44,015 nucleotides of DNA from a bacterium. Its GTDB lineage: Bacteria; Lernaellota; Lernaellaia; JACKCT01. Of this stretch, positions 26,415 to 33,956 are shown piece after piece; position 1 is the first letter of the stretch; every line of letters starts with the position of its first letter. Under the pieces are notes generated by a model. It saw only the letters and a list, made by a program, of their open reading frames with translations. It did no database searches and was not told the origin of the DNA. A program made the translations under genes and the position numbers. The stretch lies in the NCBI GenBank assembly GCA_019912885.1, contig JAIOHV010000213.1:1-44015 (forward strand), read 5' to 3'.

Positions 26415-26945
26415 CTACGCGCTGAACGCGCGGCGATAATTTTCGATGGCGTGCCGGATCGTGTCCTTCGCCTTCGCGGGGCCGAAAAAATCACGCACCA
26501 ATACCTCCTTGTTTTCGAGTTTCTTGTAATCCTCGAAAAAGCGGCGGACTTCCTGCATCACGTGCGGCGGCAGCTCGCTGATATTGTTGTACGACGCGTA
26601 AGCGGGATCGTGCAGATGAATCGCGATGATTTTTTCGTCCTGTTTGCCCTGATCGACCATTTCCATCATGCCGATCGGCCGCGCGTACAGAAGCGACAAC
26701 GGCACGACCGGCTCCTGCATCAGCACGAGCACGTCAAGCGGATCGTCGTCGTCGCCGAGCGTTCGCGGCAGGAAGCCGTAGTTTGCCGGATACACGACCG
26801 ACGAATACAGCACGCGGTCGACCTTGATGAGGCCCGACTCCTTGTCGAGCTCGTATTTGACCTTGCTGCCCTTGGGAATCTCGATGACCGCGCGGAAGGC
26901 GTCGATGTCGCCAAGCTCCACGTCATGCCACGGATGACTCGCCAC
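26415..26945 (-). CDS. ppa: Inorganic pyrophosphatase, family I
   Basis: The GTG start at 26943-26945 gives 176 residues, the usual family I length. Conserved residues are all visible: [17 protein letters not shown] near 22-38, the [20 protein letters not shown] region near 43-62, and the active-site acidic block [12 protein letters not shown] near 64-75, followed by [18 protein letters not shown]. It splits pyrophosphate to phosphate with Mg2+ and pulls biosynthetic reactions forward. It starts 9 bases after the transketolase stop on the same strand, so the two form an operon. The GTG and AGGCG ribosome site are weak, which suggests coupling to the gene before it. No oddity in the active site. 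Confidence 0.96.
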   Translation of the reverse strand: MASHPWHDVELGDIDAFRAVIEIPKGSKVKYELDKESGLIKVDRVLYSSVVYPANYGFLPRTLGDDDDPLDVLVLMQEPVVPLSLLYARPIGMMEMVDQGKQDEKIIAIHLHDPAYASYNNISELPPHVMQEVRRFFEDYKKLENKEVLVRDFFGPAKAKDTIRHAIENYRRAFSA

Positions 26946-26954
26946 GAACGCGCC

Positions 26955-28994
26955 TCACGCGCCCGACGGCGGCGTGCCGGCGGACGAGTCAAGCGACGCG
27001 AGCCACGCGCGAACGCGCCCGGCGACCTGTTCGGGCGTGAAACCGAACTTCTCGCGCAGGACATCGTCGGGCGCCGAGGCGCCGAAACGGTCAAGGCCGA
27101 TGGAAAGGCCGCGCCGCCCGGTGACAATGGCCCATCCCGGCGTTGCGCCGGCCTCGATCGAGCACACCGGTCGGTCGAACGGCACGATTCGCTCGCGTTC
27201 TTCTTCCGTGCGCGAAAGGAATCGCTCGCGGCACAACATCGACACGACGCGCGTCGCGATGCCGTGCTCCTCGCGCAAAAGCCGCGCGGCCTCCTGCGCG
27301 ATCCAGACTTCGGAGCCCGTGGCGACGATCGTCGCCTCCTCGTCGAGATGCGTTTCAACCACCTGCGCGCCGTTCAGCAGATCGTGGATCGTGTACGGCG
27401 CGTCGCGCTTGACCGGCGGGATCTTGTGCCGCGTCAGCGACAGGATGCTCGGCCCGGAGTGTTGCAGCGCGGCGTACCACGCGGCGCCCGTCTCGACGCC
27501 GTCCGCCGGACGCAGCACCAGAATGCCGGGGATCAGGCGAAGCGAATCCAGGTGCTCGATCGGCTGGTGCGTCGGCCCGTCCTCGCCAAGCTGGAACGAG
27601 TCGTGCGTGCACACGTGAACGACCGGCAGGTGCATGATCGACGCGAGCCGCAGCGTGGGGCGCAGATAGTCCGTGAAAATGAGGAACGTCGAGCCGTAGG
27701 GGCGCCATCCGCCGAACGCGGCCATGCCGTTGACGATCGCGCCCATGCCGTGCTCGCGCACGCCGAAATGGATATTGCGGCCGGCGAAATTTCCGGGCGC
27801 GACGGCGCCGCCATTCTTGATGTCCGTCTTGTTCGAGACGGCCAGGTCCGCGGATCCGCCCGCAAGCCCTGGCACGAGTGCGGCGACCTTTTGCAAAACC
27901 GCATGGCCAAGCGAGCGCGTTGCGTCCTTCTTGTCCGGTGCGACGGCGATGAGCGCGTCAAACAGATCGGTTGGCAGGCGGCGGTTCCAGAAATCGTCGA
28001 GTGCCCGGGCGCGATCCGGGTTGGCGTCGTTCCACGCCGTGAAACGGCGGTTCCACGCCGCGCGCGCCTCGCGCCTTTCGTGTACGACGCCGCCGCAGAA
28101 ATCGCGCACGTCATCCGGCAGCTCAAACGGCGGCAGGTCCCAGCCGAGCGCCTTTCGCGTCGCGGCGATCTCCTCATCGCCAAGCGGCGCGCCGTGCGAG
28201 TCGGAGGTGTCGTGCGCGTGCGGCGCGCCGTGGGCGATGTGCGTCCGGCAGATGACGATCGCGGGCTTGCGCGCCTCCTTCGCGGTCGTGATGGCGTTGT
28301 CGATCGCGTTCAGATCGTGCCCGTCGATCGACTGCACGTGCCATCCGAGCGACGCGAATCGCCCGGCGACATCGTCGGAATAGGTGATCTCGGTGGGGCC
28401 GTCGATCGAGATGTGATTGTCGTCGTAGTAGACGATCAGGTTGTCGAGCTTCAGGTGCCCGGCGAGGCTCGCCGCTTCCTGCGTGACGCCTTCCATCAGG
28501 CAGCCGTCGGAGGCGATGACGTGAATCCATTGATCGAACGGCGAAAATCCTTCGCCGTCCGGAAAGTGCTGCGCGGCCATCTTCGCGGCGAGCGCCATGC
28601 CGACGCCGTTGGCGAAGCCCTGACCGAGCGGGCCGGTGGTGATCTCAACGCCCGGCGTGTGCGCGCGCTCGGGGTGGCCGGGCGTTTTGCTCTCGTACTG
28701 GCGGAAATTCTTGATGTCGTCGATCGACAGATCGCAGCCGAAAAGGTGCAAAAGCGAATACTGAAACATGCACGCGTGGCCGTTCGAGAGCATGAAGCGG
28801 TCGCGCCCCAGCCAGTTCTCGTCGTCGGGGTCAAAACGCAGGTGCCTGGCCCACAGCACGGCGCCGATTTCCGCAAGGCCCATCGGCGCGCCCGGGTGGC
28901 CGGAGTTCGCCTTCTGAACGGCGTCCATGGAGAGGAAACGGATGGCGTTGGCGACGCGCGAAAGGCGTTCGAGATCAAGCGGATCGAGCGGCAT
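26955..28994 (-). CDS. tkt: Transketolase
   Basis: The ATG at 28992-28994, with GGAGA at proper distance, gives 679 residues; a TTG five codons before is less likely. Signature regions are present: MDAVQKANSGHPGAPMGLAE near 20-40, GPLGQGFANGVGMA near 113, the thiamine-diphosphate motif SDGCLMEGVTQEAAS to DDNHISIDG near 152-186, FGVREHGMGAIVNGMAAFGG (second domain, catalytic Glu) and HDSFQLGEDGPTHQPIEHL near 466. It moves two-carbon units in the pentose phosphate or Calvin cycles, using TPP and Mg2+. It is operonic with ppa. No other pentose-phosphate gene is near. Confidence 0.97.
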   Translation of the reverse strand: MPLDPLDLERLSRVANAIRFLSMDAVQKANSGHPGAPMGLAEIGAVLWARHLRFDPDDENWLGRDRFMLSNGHACMFQYSLLHLFGCDLSIDDIKNFRQYESKTPGHPERAHTPGVEITTGPLGQGFANGVGMALAAKMAAQHFPDGEGFSPFDQWIHVIASDGCLMEGVTQEAASLAGHLKLDNLIVYYDDNHISIDGPTEITYSDDVAGRFASLGWHVQSIDGHDLNAIDNAITTAKEARKPAIVICRTHIAHGAPHAHDTSDSHGAPLGDEEIAATRKALGWDLPPFELPDDVRDFCGGVVHERREARAAWNRRFTAWNDANPDRARALDDFWNRRLPTDLFDALIAVAPDKKDATRSLGHAVLQKVAALVPGLAGGSADLAVSNKTDIKNGGAVAPGNFAGRNIHFGVREHGMGAIVNGMAAFGGWRPYGSTFLIFTDYLRPTLRLASIMHLPVVHVCTHDSFQLGEDGPTHQPIEHLDSLRLIPGILVLRPADGVETGAAWYAALQHSGPSILSLTRHKIPPVKRDAPYTIHDLLNGAQVVETHLDEEATIVATGSEVWIAQEAARLLREEHGIATRVVSMLCRERFLSRTEEERERIVPFDRPVCSIEAGATPGWAIVTGRRGLSIGLDRFGASAPDDVLREKFGFTPEQVAGRVRAWLASLDSSAGTPPSGA

Positions 28995-29110
28995 GGCAGT
29001 CTCCGGCAAGGAAAAGGAAACGCCGCGGGCGCGCGCGGATCGACGCGCTTTTCCAAAACGCCGGCGGTAGGGATTCGCGCCGCGCCTGAAAGCGCGCCGC
29101 GCAAGCCGTT

Positions 29111-29137
29111 AGTATACCCGCTTCGGGCGCATTTCAA
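29111..29137 (-). promoter_or_regulatory. Candidate promoter of tkt-ppa
   Basis: On the minus strand TTGAAA (complement of 29132-29137) and TATACT (29111-29116) are separated by 15 bases, which is short. The -10 matches 5 of 6. It lies about 117 bases before the ATG. Confidence 0.4.
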
Positions 29138-29167
29138 CGAGGTGCGGGCCGGTCGAAAGTCCAGGGC

Positions 29168-29977
29168 CTATTTCCAGGCATCGAGAAGCCGCCGCGCAAG
29201 CGCTTCACAAGAAAGGGCGATGGCGCCCTCGACTTCGAGTCCGGCGCTCGCGCGTACGGCCATCCGCGCGCCGATGCCGTTGCGATCGGCGAAGAGCCGG
29301 CCGAGATACCCGCGCGCCTGCCGGGTAACCTCCCCGGCCAGGGGATGCGCGGCAAGCCTGGAAAGCGCGTCGGCAAGATTCGCCGTATCAGCGAACCGGA
29401 GCAGGCGCAGTACATCCAGGCCGTCCTTGTCCTCCAGGCGGTTCGGTGTGACCGCGCGTTCCGCGATCTTGTGGAGCTTCGCCACGACCAGCGCGGCGAC
29501 ACCGGCAACACGCACGTCGAATGCCCGCGCGTCAGCCGGGTGAAGGGCGCTTACTCGGACGAACGCGTGATCGACCACCGCGGCTTCGAGGCCGGCGGCT
29601 TTCCGCGCGAAGTCGGCGCCATGAACGCCAAGCCGGGCGCCCCGCCGTCCCCGACCGCCGAATGACGCCGGCACGAGAAAGTCGATCTGCACCCCCGACC
29701 TGCTCCAGGTGCCGGGGCGAATCGTGAGTTTGAAGCCAGCGCCCTTGAGCATGTTCGACAGCATGGGTTCGTCGTCGAGTTCTCGTGGATCGATCGCGAG
29801 GTCGCCATCGGTGGTGTACGGGGCCACCGCGAGATCCCCCTCGCCCGTGTGCAGATAGATCGCCTGCGCGCCGACCAACACGACGGATTTCCGATGCGTG
29901 TCGAGGGCTTCGAGGGCATCGAGCAGCACGCGCCTTGCAGCGATGTATTCAGGATCGGGGGCGTTGGCGCCAGGCAT
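29168..29977 (-). CDS. Nucleotidyltransferase toxin-like protein (AbiEii/MenT-like)
   Basis: This 269-residue protein has the minimal nucleotidyltransferase signature: VVLVGAQAIYLHTGEG near residues 32-47, then the paired acidic residues in TTDGDLAID near 55-63. A third acidic position in VQIDFLVP follows near 96. A later KLHKIAER and RLEDKDGLDVLRLLR resemble the C-terminal Lys/Arg-Asp motif of AbiEii proteins. It begins inside the end of the upstream AbiEi-type gene with a 29-base overlap, typical of bicistronic toxin-antitoxin pairs in which the toxin is second. AbiEii/MenT toxins transfer nucleotides to RNA targets such as tRNA. The Asp pair looks intact, so the gene is probably active. 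Target unknown. Confidence 0.7.
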   Translation of the reverse strand: MPGANAPDPEYIAARRVLLDALEALDTHRKSVVLVGAQAIYLHTGEGDLAVAPYTTDGDLAIDPRELDDEPMLSNMLKGAGFKLTIRPGTWSRSGVQIDFLVPASFGGRGRRGARLGVHGADFARKAAGLEAAVVDHAFVRVSALHPADARAFDVRVAGVAALVVAKLHKIAERAVTPNRLEDKDGLDVLRLLRFADTANLADALSRLAAHPLAGEVTRQARGYLGRLFADRNGIGARMAVRASAGLEVEGAIALSCEALARRLLDAWK

Positions 29978-31010
29978 ACTCGGTTCGCCTCATCTTCTGA
30001 ATGAGCGCTTCGGCTTCTTGCGGGCCGCGGCCAGGGCTCGTCATCAGATCGGCGACGATCTGACTTGACGCCGCCGCCGTGATGGCCGGCATTTCGGGCG
30101 CGGGTGCGAACGGCACGTTTTGCGTCCGCTCGAACACGACGTTGTCGTACGGCTCGATAAGCCAAACGTTGGCGCCGGTTTCCGTGGCCACGAGTTCAAG
30201 TACGTCCGCCGCGAATTGGGCGTCATCGACATAGATCATGGCAAGCCGCGCCGGCGCGAGACCCGTTCCGGCAAGGCTGCCGGTAACGGCGTACCGTCCG
30301 AGCCTCGATATTTTGGCGCCCAGGGCGGCGAGCCCGCGAGGTTCCAGATAGGAACGCGGCACGTTGGACTTGGTGACGCTGTAGTCGCGAGCCCAGCGTG
30401 CGATGAGAGCCGGCCAGTCGACGGCCGTAACCACCTTTTTGTCGTCACGCGTGATAAGCGCCTCCTCCTCGAGAAAGCTGATCACCCGCGACACCGTGCC
30501 GAGGGGGGTGGACGAAGTCTCCGCGAGAGAGCGCACGCCATAAGGCGGCATGAAGTCGCAAAGGGCGCGAACGACGCGCCCGGCAACGGCCCCTTTTAGG
30601 CTTTTGAGCGCGCGGGGCTCTCGATTCGGATCCCGATCGGCGCCGCGACCCTCGATAAAAACGGCCGGACGAGCGACGGCGATCCGGACGTTGCCCGTCG
30701 CGTCGATATAGCTGGCGCCGGAGTCGGCGAGGAGCTCGCGGGTTCTCACGCTGAAAAATGGTGCGACGATCAGAAGCGGCGCGTCTTGGGCCTGGCTCAC
30801 GAGGTACGGAACGTCCTTCGGGCCGATTTGCCTGCGCGAAACGACTTTGAGCGTGGCGCGACGCCCGTCAGCGCCCCGCAGGACGAACACCGCGTCCTGG
30901 TCGCCCGATCCTGCCCGAAGTTCCGAGGACCAGCCCGGCGGAAGCCTCTCGCGGACCTTTTCGGCGGCCGCCCGAACGCCAAGTGTTCCATACTTATATG
31001 TGTTCCGCAT
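29949..31010 (-). CDS. AbiEi-family antitoxin / autorepressor (AbiEi_2-like)
   Basis: The ATG at 31008-31010 (MRNTYKYG) gives 353 residues; an ATG four codons upstream is also possible. The middle carries RELLADSGASYIDATGNVRI near 100-120, characteristic of the AbiEi_2 group, followed by a winged-helix part (VRSLAETSSTPLGTVSRVIS near 180-200, then LITRDDKK). The C-terminal half has EFADV-like and NVWLIEPYDNVVFER segments. Such proteins bind inverted repeats at their own promoter and neutralise the nucleotidyltransferase toxin of a type IV system. The nested inverted repeat at 30985-31037 overlaps this start, as expected. The toxin gene overlaps its 3' end by 29 bases. Confidence 0.7.
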   Translation of the reverse strand: MRNTYKYGTLGVRAAAEKVRERLPPGWSSELRAGSGDQDAVFVLRGADGRRATLKVVSRRQIGPKDVPYLVSQAQDAPLLIVAPFFSVRTRELLADSGASYIDATGNVRIAVARPAVFIEGRGADRDPNREPRALKSLKGAVAGRVVRALCDFMPPYGVRSLAETSSTPLGTVSRVISFLEEEALITRDDKKVVTAVDWPALIARWARDYSVTKSNVPRSYLEPRGLAALGAKISRLGRYAVTGSLAGTGLAPARLAMIYVDDAQFAADVLELVATETGANVWLIEPYDNVVFERTQNVPFAPAPEMPAITAAASSQIVADLMTSPGRGPQEAEALIQKMRRTEYAWRQRPRS

Positions 31011-31037
31011 TATGTGGAACATGCCATATTGCGGAAC
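30985..31037. promoter_or_regulatory. Nested symmetric operator at the antitoxin start
   Basis: Four half-sites share one centre (31011): GTTCC at 30985-30989 and 31002-31006, GGAAC at 31016-31020 and 31033-31037. The inner pair extends to GTTCCGCAT-T-ATGTGGAAC with a single mismatch. The 17-base offset between half-sites is the same on both sides. It overlaps the antitoxin start codon, so binding would block transcription or translation. Confidence 0.65.
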
Positions 31038-31089
31038 GTTCGGCAAGGGCGTTCGGCTCCGGTTTGCGACGACGGCCTGACCGACCGCG

Positions 31090-31118
31090 TTGTCAGGCGC
31101 GGCGAGCGTATCTATACT
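31090..31118 (+). promoter_or_regulatory. Promoter of the CxxCH lipoprotein gene
   Basis: TTGTCA, an exact 17-base spacer and TATACT; both boxes match consensus at 5 of 6. It gives a leader of about 65 bases to the ATG at 31189. It lies divergent to the AbiEi-like gene. Confidence 0.65.
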
Positions 31119-31188
31119 TCGCGGCTCCCGCGCGGCGCCGGGCGTTTCCGGCCGTTCGCGCCAAAAGACGCACGCAGGACCAGTCGTT

Positions 31189-31635
31189 ATGTTTTCGCTA
31201 TCACCGACTCGAATTTTGGCCGCGCCGCGCCGGCGCGCTGCCGCCGCGTTTGCATTCGCGGTGCTTTTCGCCGCGCTCCTGACCGTCGTCGCGTGCGTCG
31301 AGAGCGAAACCGAAGACGTCGACGAGGGCGGCATCGACGGCGAGGTGGATTCCAACTATTGCGGCGTCTCGTTCGAAGAAGACATGCTGCCGTTTTTCGA
31401 CAGCTACTGCCTGCGTTGCCATTCCGAACAGGTTGAGGGCGACGCGCGGCGCGGCGCCCCCGCGGATCTGAACTTCGACACGCAAGAGCTCGTGCTGGCG
31501 AACGCCGAGGACGTGCGCGGCGCGCTGCTTGATAACAGCGGCCAACCGCCGAGTCCACCGTATCCCACGGCGTACGATCGCGACCGCGTGCTGGCCTGGA
31601 TCGACTGTGCCGAGCGCGTGCGTAGCGAGGAATAG
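31189..31635 (+). CDS. Lipoprotein with one CxxCH heme motif
   Basis: The ATG at 31189, behind AGGAC, gives 148 residues. The long signal (RRRAAAAFAFAVLFAALLTV) ends in lipobox VVAC; the mature end is acidic (VESETEDVDEGGIDGEVD). Near residue 75-85 comes DSYCLRCHSEQVEG, a single c-type heme site, with the spacing seen in planctomycete-type cytochrome c domains (FEEDMLPFFDSYC before it, and a RDRVLAWIDCAE helix with Cys at the end). A Met for the sixth ligand is not obvious. It probably sits in the periplasm as an electron-transfer or redox-sensing protein, or simply keeps this fold without heme. No cytochrome maturation genes are near. Confidence 0.75.
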   Translation: MFSLSPTRILAAPRRRAAAAFAFAVLFAALLTVVACVESETEDVDEGGIDGEVDSNYCGVSFEEDMLPFFDSYCLRCHSEQVEGDARRGAPADLNFDTQELVLANAEDVRGALLDNSGQPPSPPYPTAYDRDRVLAWIDCAERVRSEE

Positions 31636-31725
31636 ACTCTGCGTGCGACGGCGCCGCTCGACATTCGGCACTCGAAAATCGACACTCCCAAAAATAGGTG
31701 ACTGTCCCCTGTTTGGGGGCGGGCG

Positions 31726-32379
31726 ATGAACGCCGGCGCGGTCGGGCGCGATCTTCGCCGCGCGCTCGTCGCCGCCAACGTCGCCGGCGCGGTCGCGCTC
31801 GCGTCGCTCATCCCGCTTTTCGTCTGGCCTGACGCCAAGGCCGGCGCGGCCGGGACGATCACCGCGATCTTCGGCGCGATCATGAAAGGCGGGCTTGCCG
31901 CGACCGCGCTTGCGTACGCCGGCATCCGCGCGTTCGACCTCTTTCGCGCGCGGCGTTGGCGATCGTTCGGCTGGCCCGGATTTTTGCCCGGCGCGATCGC
32001 GATGTTGTTCGCGGCGCTTCTGATCGTACGCGTCACGGTTCAGGTCGGCACGCGCGAAAGTCCGCACGCCGACGATCGCGCGAAAGAACTCGGCACGATC
32101 GCCGAGAAGGCGCTGAAGGCCTATCACAAGCAAAACGGGCACTACACGGACAACATCGCGGAGCTTGCCGCGATCGACGAGCGGCTTGATGATCGAGGCG
32201 GCATCGAGTTTCATTTTGACGTCGCGGACGAAAATGCCTATCGCTTCACGACGCACGCCAAAGGGAGCGCGCGGCTGTTCCGCTTCGTGAGCGAGGGCGT
32301 GCCGTTTCTGGGCGGCGTGAAATTCGAGGAGGCCGATCCCCTGGCGCCGCCCGCGCCGCCCCTGCCCGATCCCTACTGA
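31726..32379 (+). CDS. Membrane protein with periplasmic pilin-like C-terminal domain
   Basis: This is a 217-residue protein with three hydrophobic helices (about residues 12-34, 43-62 and 84-102) and a soluble tail. The tail begins KELGTIAEKALKAYHKQNGHYTDNIAELAA, the kind of sequence seen in type IV pilin/GspG-like domains, where a helix is followed by YHKQNGxYP and a beta sheet. No prepilin peptidase site is present, so it is not a pilin itself. The function is unknown. The stop is 14 bases before the next gene, probably an operon. The 90-base space in front carries a CATTCGGCACTCGAAAATCG string and GGTGACTGTCCCC near 31697, both repeat-like. Confidence 0.65.
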   Translation: MNAGAVGRDLRRALVAANVAGAVALASLIPLFVWPDAKAGAAGTITAIFGAIMKGGLAATALAYAGIRAFDLFRARRWRSFGWPGFLPGAIAMLFAALLIVRVTVQVGTRESPHADDRAKELGTIAEKALKAYHKQNGHYTDNIAELAAIDERLDDRGGIEFHFDVADENAYRFTTHAKGSARLFRFVSEGVPFLGGVKFEEADPLAPPAPPLPDPY

Positions 32380-32393
32380 CCGGAGGCCCGACG

Positions 32394-33728
32394 ATCGAAC
32401 CCCGCACCGCCAATATCGCGTTTTCCCTTCTCGCGGTCGCGCTCATCTCGGTTGCCGCCGTCTGGATTCTTTCAAGCGGGCGCAATCCCCTTGTCGCGTC
32501 GCCCGTGCCGGTCGAGGAGGAGCTTGAATCGCTGCCGTTTTCCGAGCGAATCGACCGCGTTCGCAAATCGCTCGAATGGGTCGATCGGCCCGACGATCAC
32601 AAGATCGATCGTGCGACGCTTGAACATTCCCTTGAGCTCGCGACGCAATTCCTGATCGCGAATCAACGGACCGAGGGCAATTTCAATTACGAATACGACT
32701 TCGTGCAAAAGTCGATGAACGACGACGACAATCAGGTGCGTCAGGCGGGAGCGCTCTGGGGCGTGGCGTCGATCCATCGTTACAAGCCGTCGCCGAAAAC
32801 CGCCGGCGCCGTGAAAAAGGGCGTGGAGTTTTTCGAGCGCCACACGAAATCGCGCAAGGACGCGATGGACATTGCGTATCCCGGCGAGATCATGTGCAAG
32901 ACCGGCACCGTCGCGCTGACGGCGCTTGCGCTCATCGAGGCGTTGCGCGTCAGGGAATCATTTCCCGGCGAGGACATCGAAAAATTCGAACGGTTGCTCG
33001 ACGGCTATCTGGCGCATCTGTTACGCATGCAGCGCGGCGACGGCCGGTTTGCGCAAGCGAGCCTCGTGCTGAACGGCAAGCCGTCGATCGGCACGAGCCC
33101 GTATTTCGATGGCGAGTCGCTGCTCGCGCTCGCCAAGGCCGCGCGCTATCTGGGGCGCGTGGAGCTTGTGCCGGCGATCGAAAAGGCCGCGTCCGCCATG
33201 GCCCGGTTTTACACGTTCGACGCGTGGGAAAAGGACGCGGACTCGGAAAAAACCAAGGGCTTCTACCAGTGGGGTTCGATGGCGTTTCGCGAATACGGCG
33301 AGGCGGGCTGGGCCAACGCGAAGGATTACAAGAACACCGCCGTCGTGCTCGCGTGGTGGATGATCCACACGCACCGCACGCTTTCGCGCCGCGCCAACAC
33401 GGGCTACGCCTACGAGGGCATCGCGAGCGCGTACGCGATCGCGCGGCGGATGCACCTCGCGGACGCGATCGACGAGATCGCCTACACGATCGACCGCGGC
33501 CTGTACAAACTGACGGCGTGGCAGGTCGAGGGGCCGCTCGTGAGGAAGAACCGCTTTCTCATGAAACATCGCACGGACGATGCGCTCGCGATCGGCGGCG
33601 TCATGAATGCGAAAAATCTCGCGCCGCTGCGCATCGACGTGACGCAGCACCAATCGCACGCGCTCATCCTCGCGCTGGAAGAAGTGTACTCCGAGCACGA
33701 GGCGCCCATCGCCGAGCCCGCCGAGTGA
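32394..33728 (+). CDS. Membrane-anchored alpha/alpha-toroid-like protein, probable AUC start
   Basis: The usual start choice, GTG at 32505, has no ribosome site and would remove a clear membrane anchor. In the same frame, ATC at 32394 is preceded at 7 bases by GGAGG (32382-32386), with no ATG, GTG or TTG between. This reading gives 444 residues with a signal anchor (ANIAFSLLAVALISVAAVWI). The rest is helical, with repeated pairs such as ALTALALIEALRVRESF and SLLALAKAARYLGRVELV, plus NQRTEGNFNYEYDF and MQRGDGRFAQASLV. This is the pattern of alpha/alpha barrels in terpene cyclases, glycosidases and some epimerases. No catalytic residues can be named. The preceding membrane-protein gene is 14 bases away. 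Confidence 0.6.
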   Translation: MEPRTANIAFSLLAVALISVAAVWILSSGRNPLVASPVPVEEELESLPFSERIDRVRKSLEWVDRPDDHKIDRATLEHSLELATQFLIANQRTEGNFNYEYDFVQKSMNDDDNQVRQAGALWGVASIHRYKPSPKTAGAVKKGVEFFERHTKSRKDAMDIAYPGEIMCKTGTVALTALALIEALRVRESFPGEDIEKFERLLDGYLAHLLRMQRGDGRFAQASLVLNGKPSIGTSPYFDGESLLALAKAARYLGRVELVPAIEKAASAMARFYTFDAWEKDADSEKTKGFYQWGSMAFREYGEAGWANAKDYKNTAVVLAWWMIHTHRTLSRRANTGYAYEGIASAYAIARRMHLADAIDEIAYTIDRGLYKLTAWQVEGPLVRKNRFLMKHRTDDALAIGGVMNAKNLAPLRIDVTQHQSHALILALEEVYSEHEAPIAEPAE

Positions 33729-33733
33729 CGTGC

Positions 33734-33808
33734 GTTGTCATCCTGAGCGAAGCGAAGGATCTCGCTGTTTAACCCAATGAGACCCTTCGCTTCGCTCAGG
33801 GTGACAAC
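33734..33808 (+). repeat. Inverted-repeat element, locus 3
   Basis: The left arm GTTGTCATCCTGAGCGAAGC (33734 on) pairs with a right arm ending GTGACAAC at 33808; the loop is about 15 bases. The arms are about 29 bases. It is the most perfect hairpin of the family in this window. Confidence 0.92.
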
Positions 33809-33866
33809 AGCGCTCAGGGCGACAACAGCGCTCAGGGTGACAACAGCGCTCAGGGCGATAACACCG
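33791..33866 (+). repeat. 18-bp tandem repeat derived from the inverted-repeat arm
   Basis: Four and a part copies of AGCGCTCAGGGYGACAAC start at 33791 (variant), 33809, 33827, 33845 and 33863. The first copy is the right arm of the hairpin, so the array arose by its amplification. Confidence 0.9.
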
Positions 33867-33943
33867 CTCACGGCAGCAAGGGCGGGATGGTACGTTTCCG
33901 CGAATCTTTCTCCTTGCGCGTCGCGCCGACGCGCCCTTTCGCG

Positions 33944-33949
33944 TAAAAT
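33944..33949 (+). promoter_or_regulatory. TAAAAT -10 box, possible leaderless start
   Basis: TAAAAT ends 7 bases before the ATG at 33957, which would put the transcription start on or next to the start codon. No Shine-Dalgarno sequence or -35 is visible. Confidence 0.35.
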
Positions 33950-33956
33950 GCCCTTC

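Noticed and set aside
26451-29543. 1030-codon open frame on the plus strand
   Set aside because: It is antisense to ppa, tkt and the toxin-like gene, an effect of high GC third positions.
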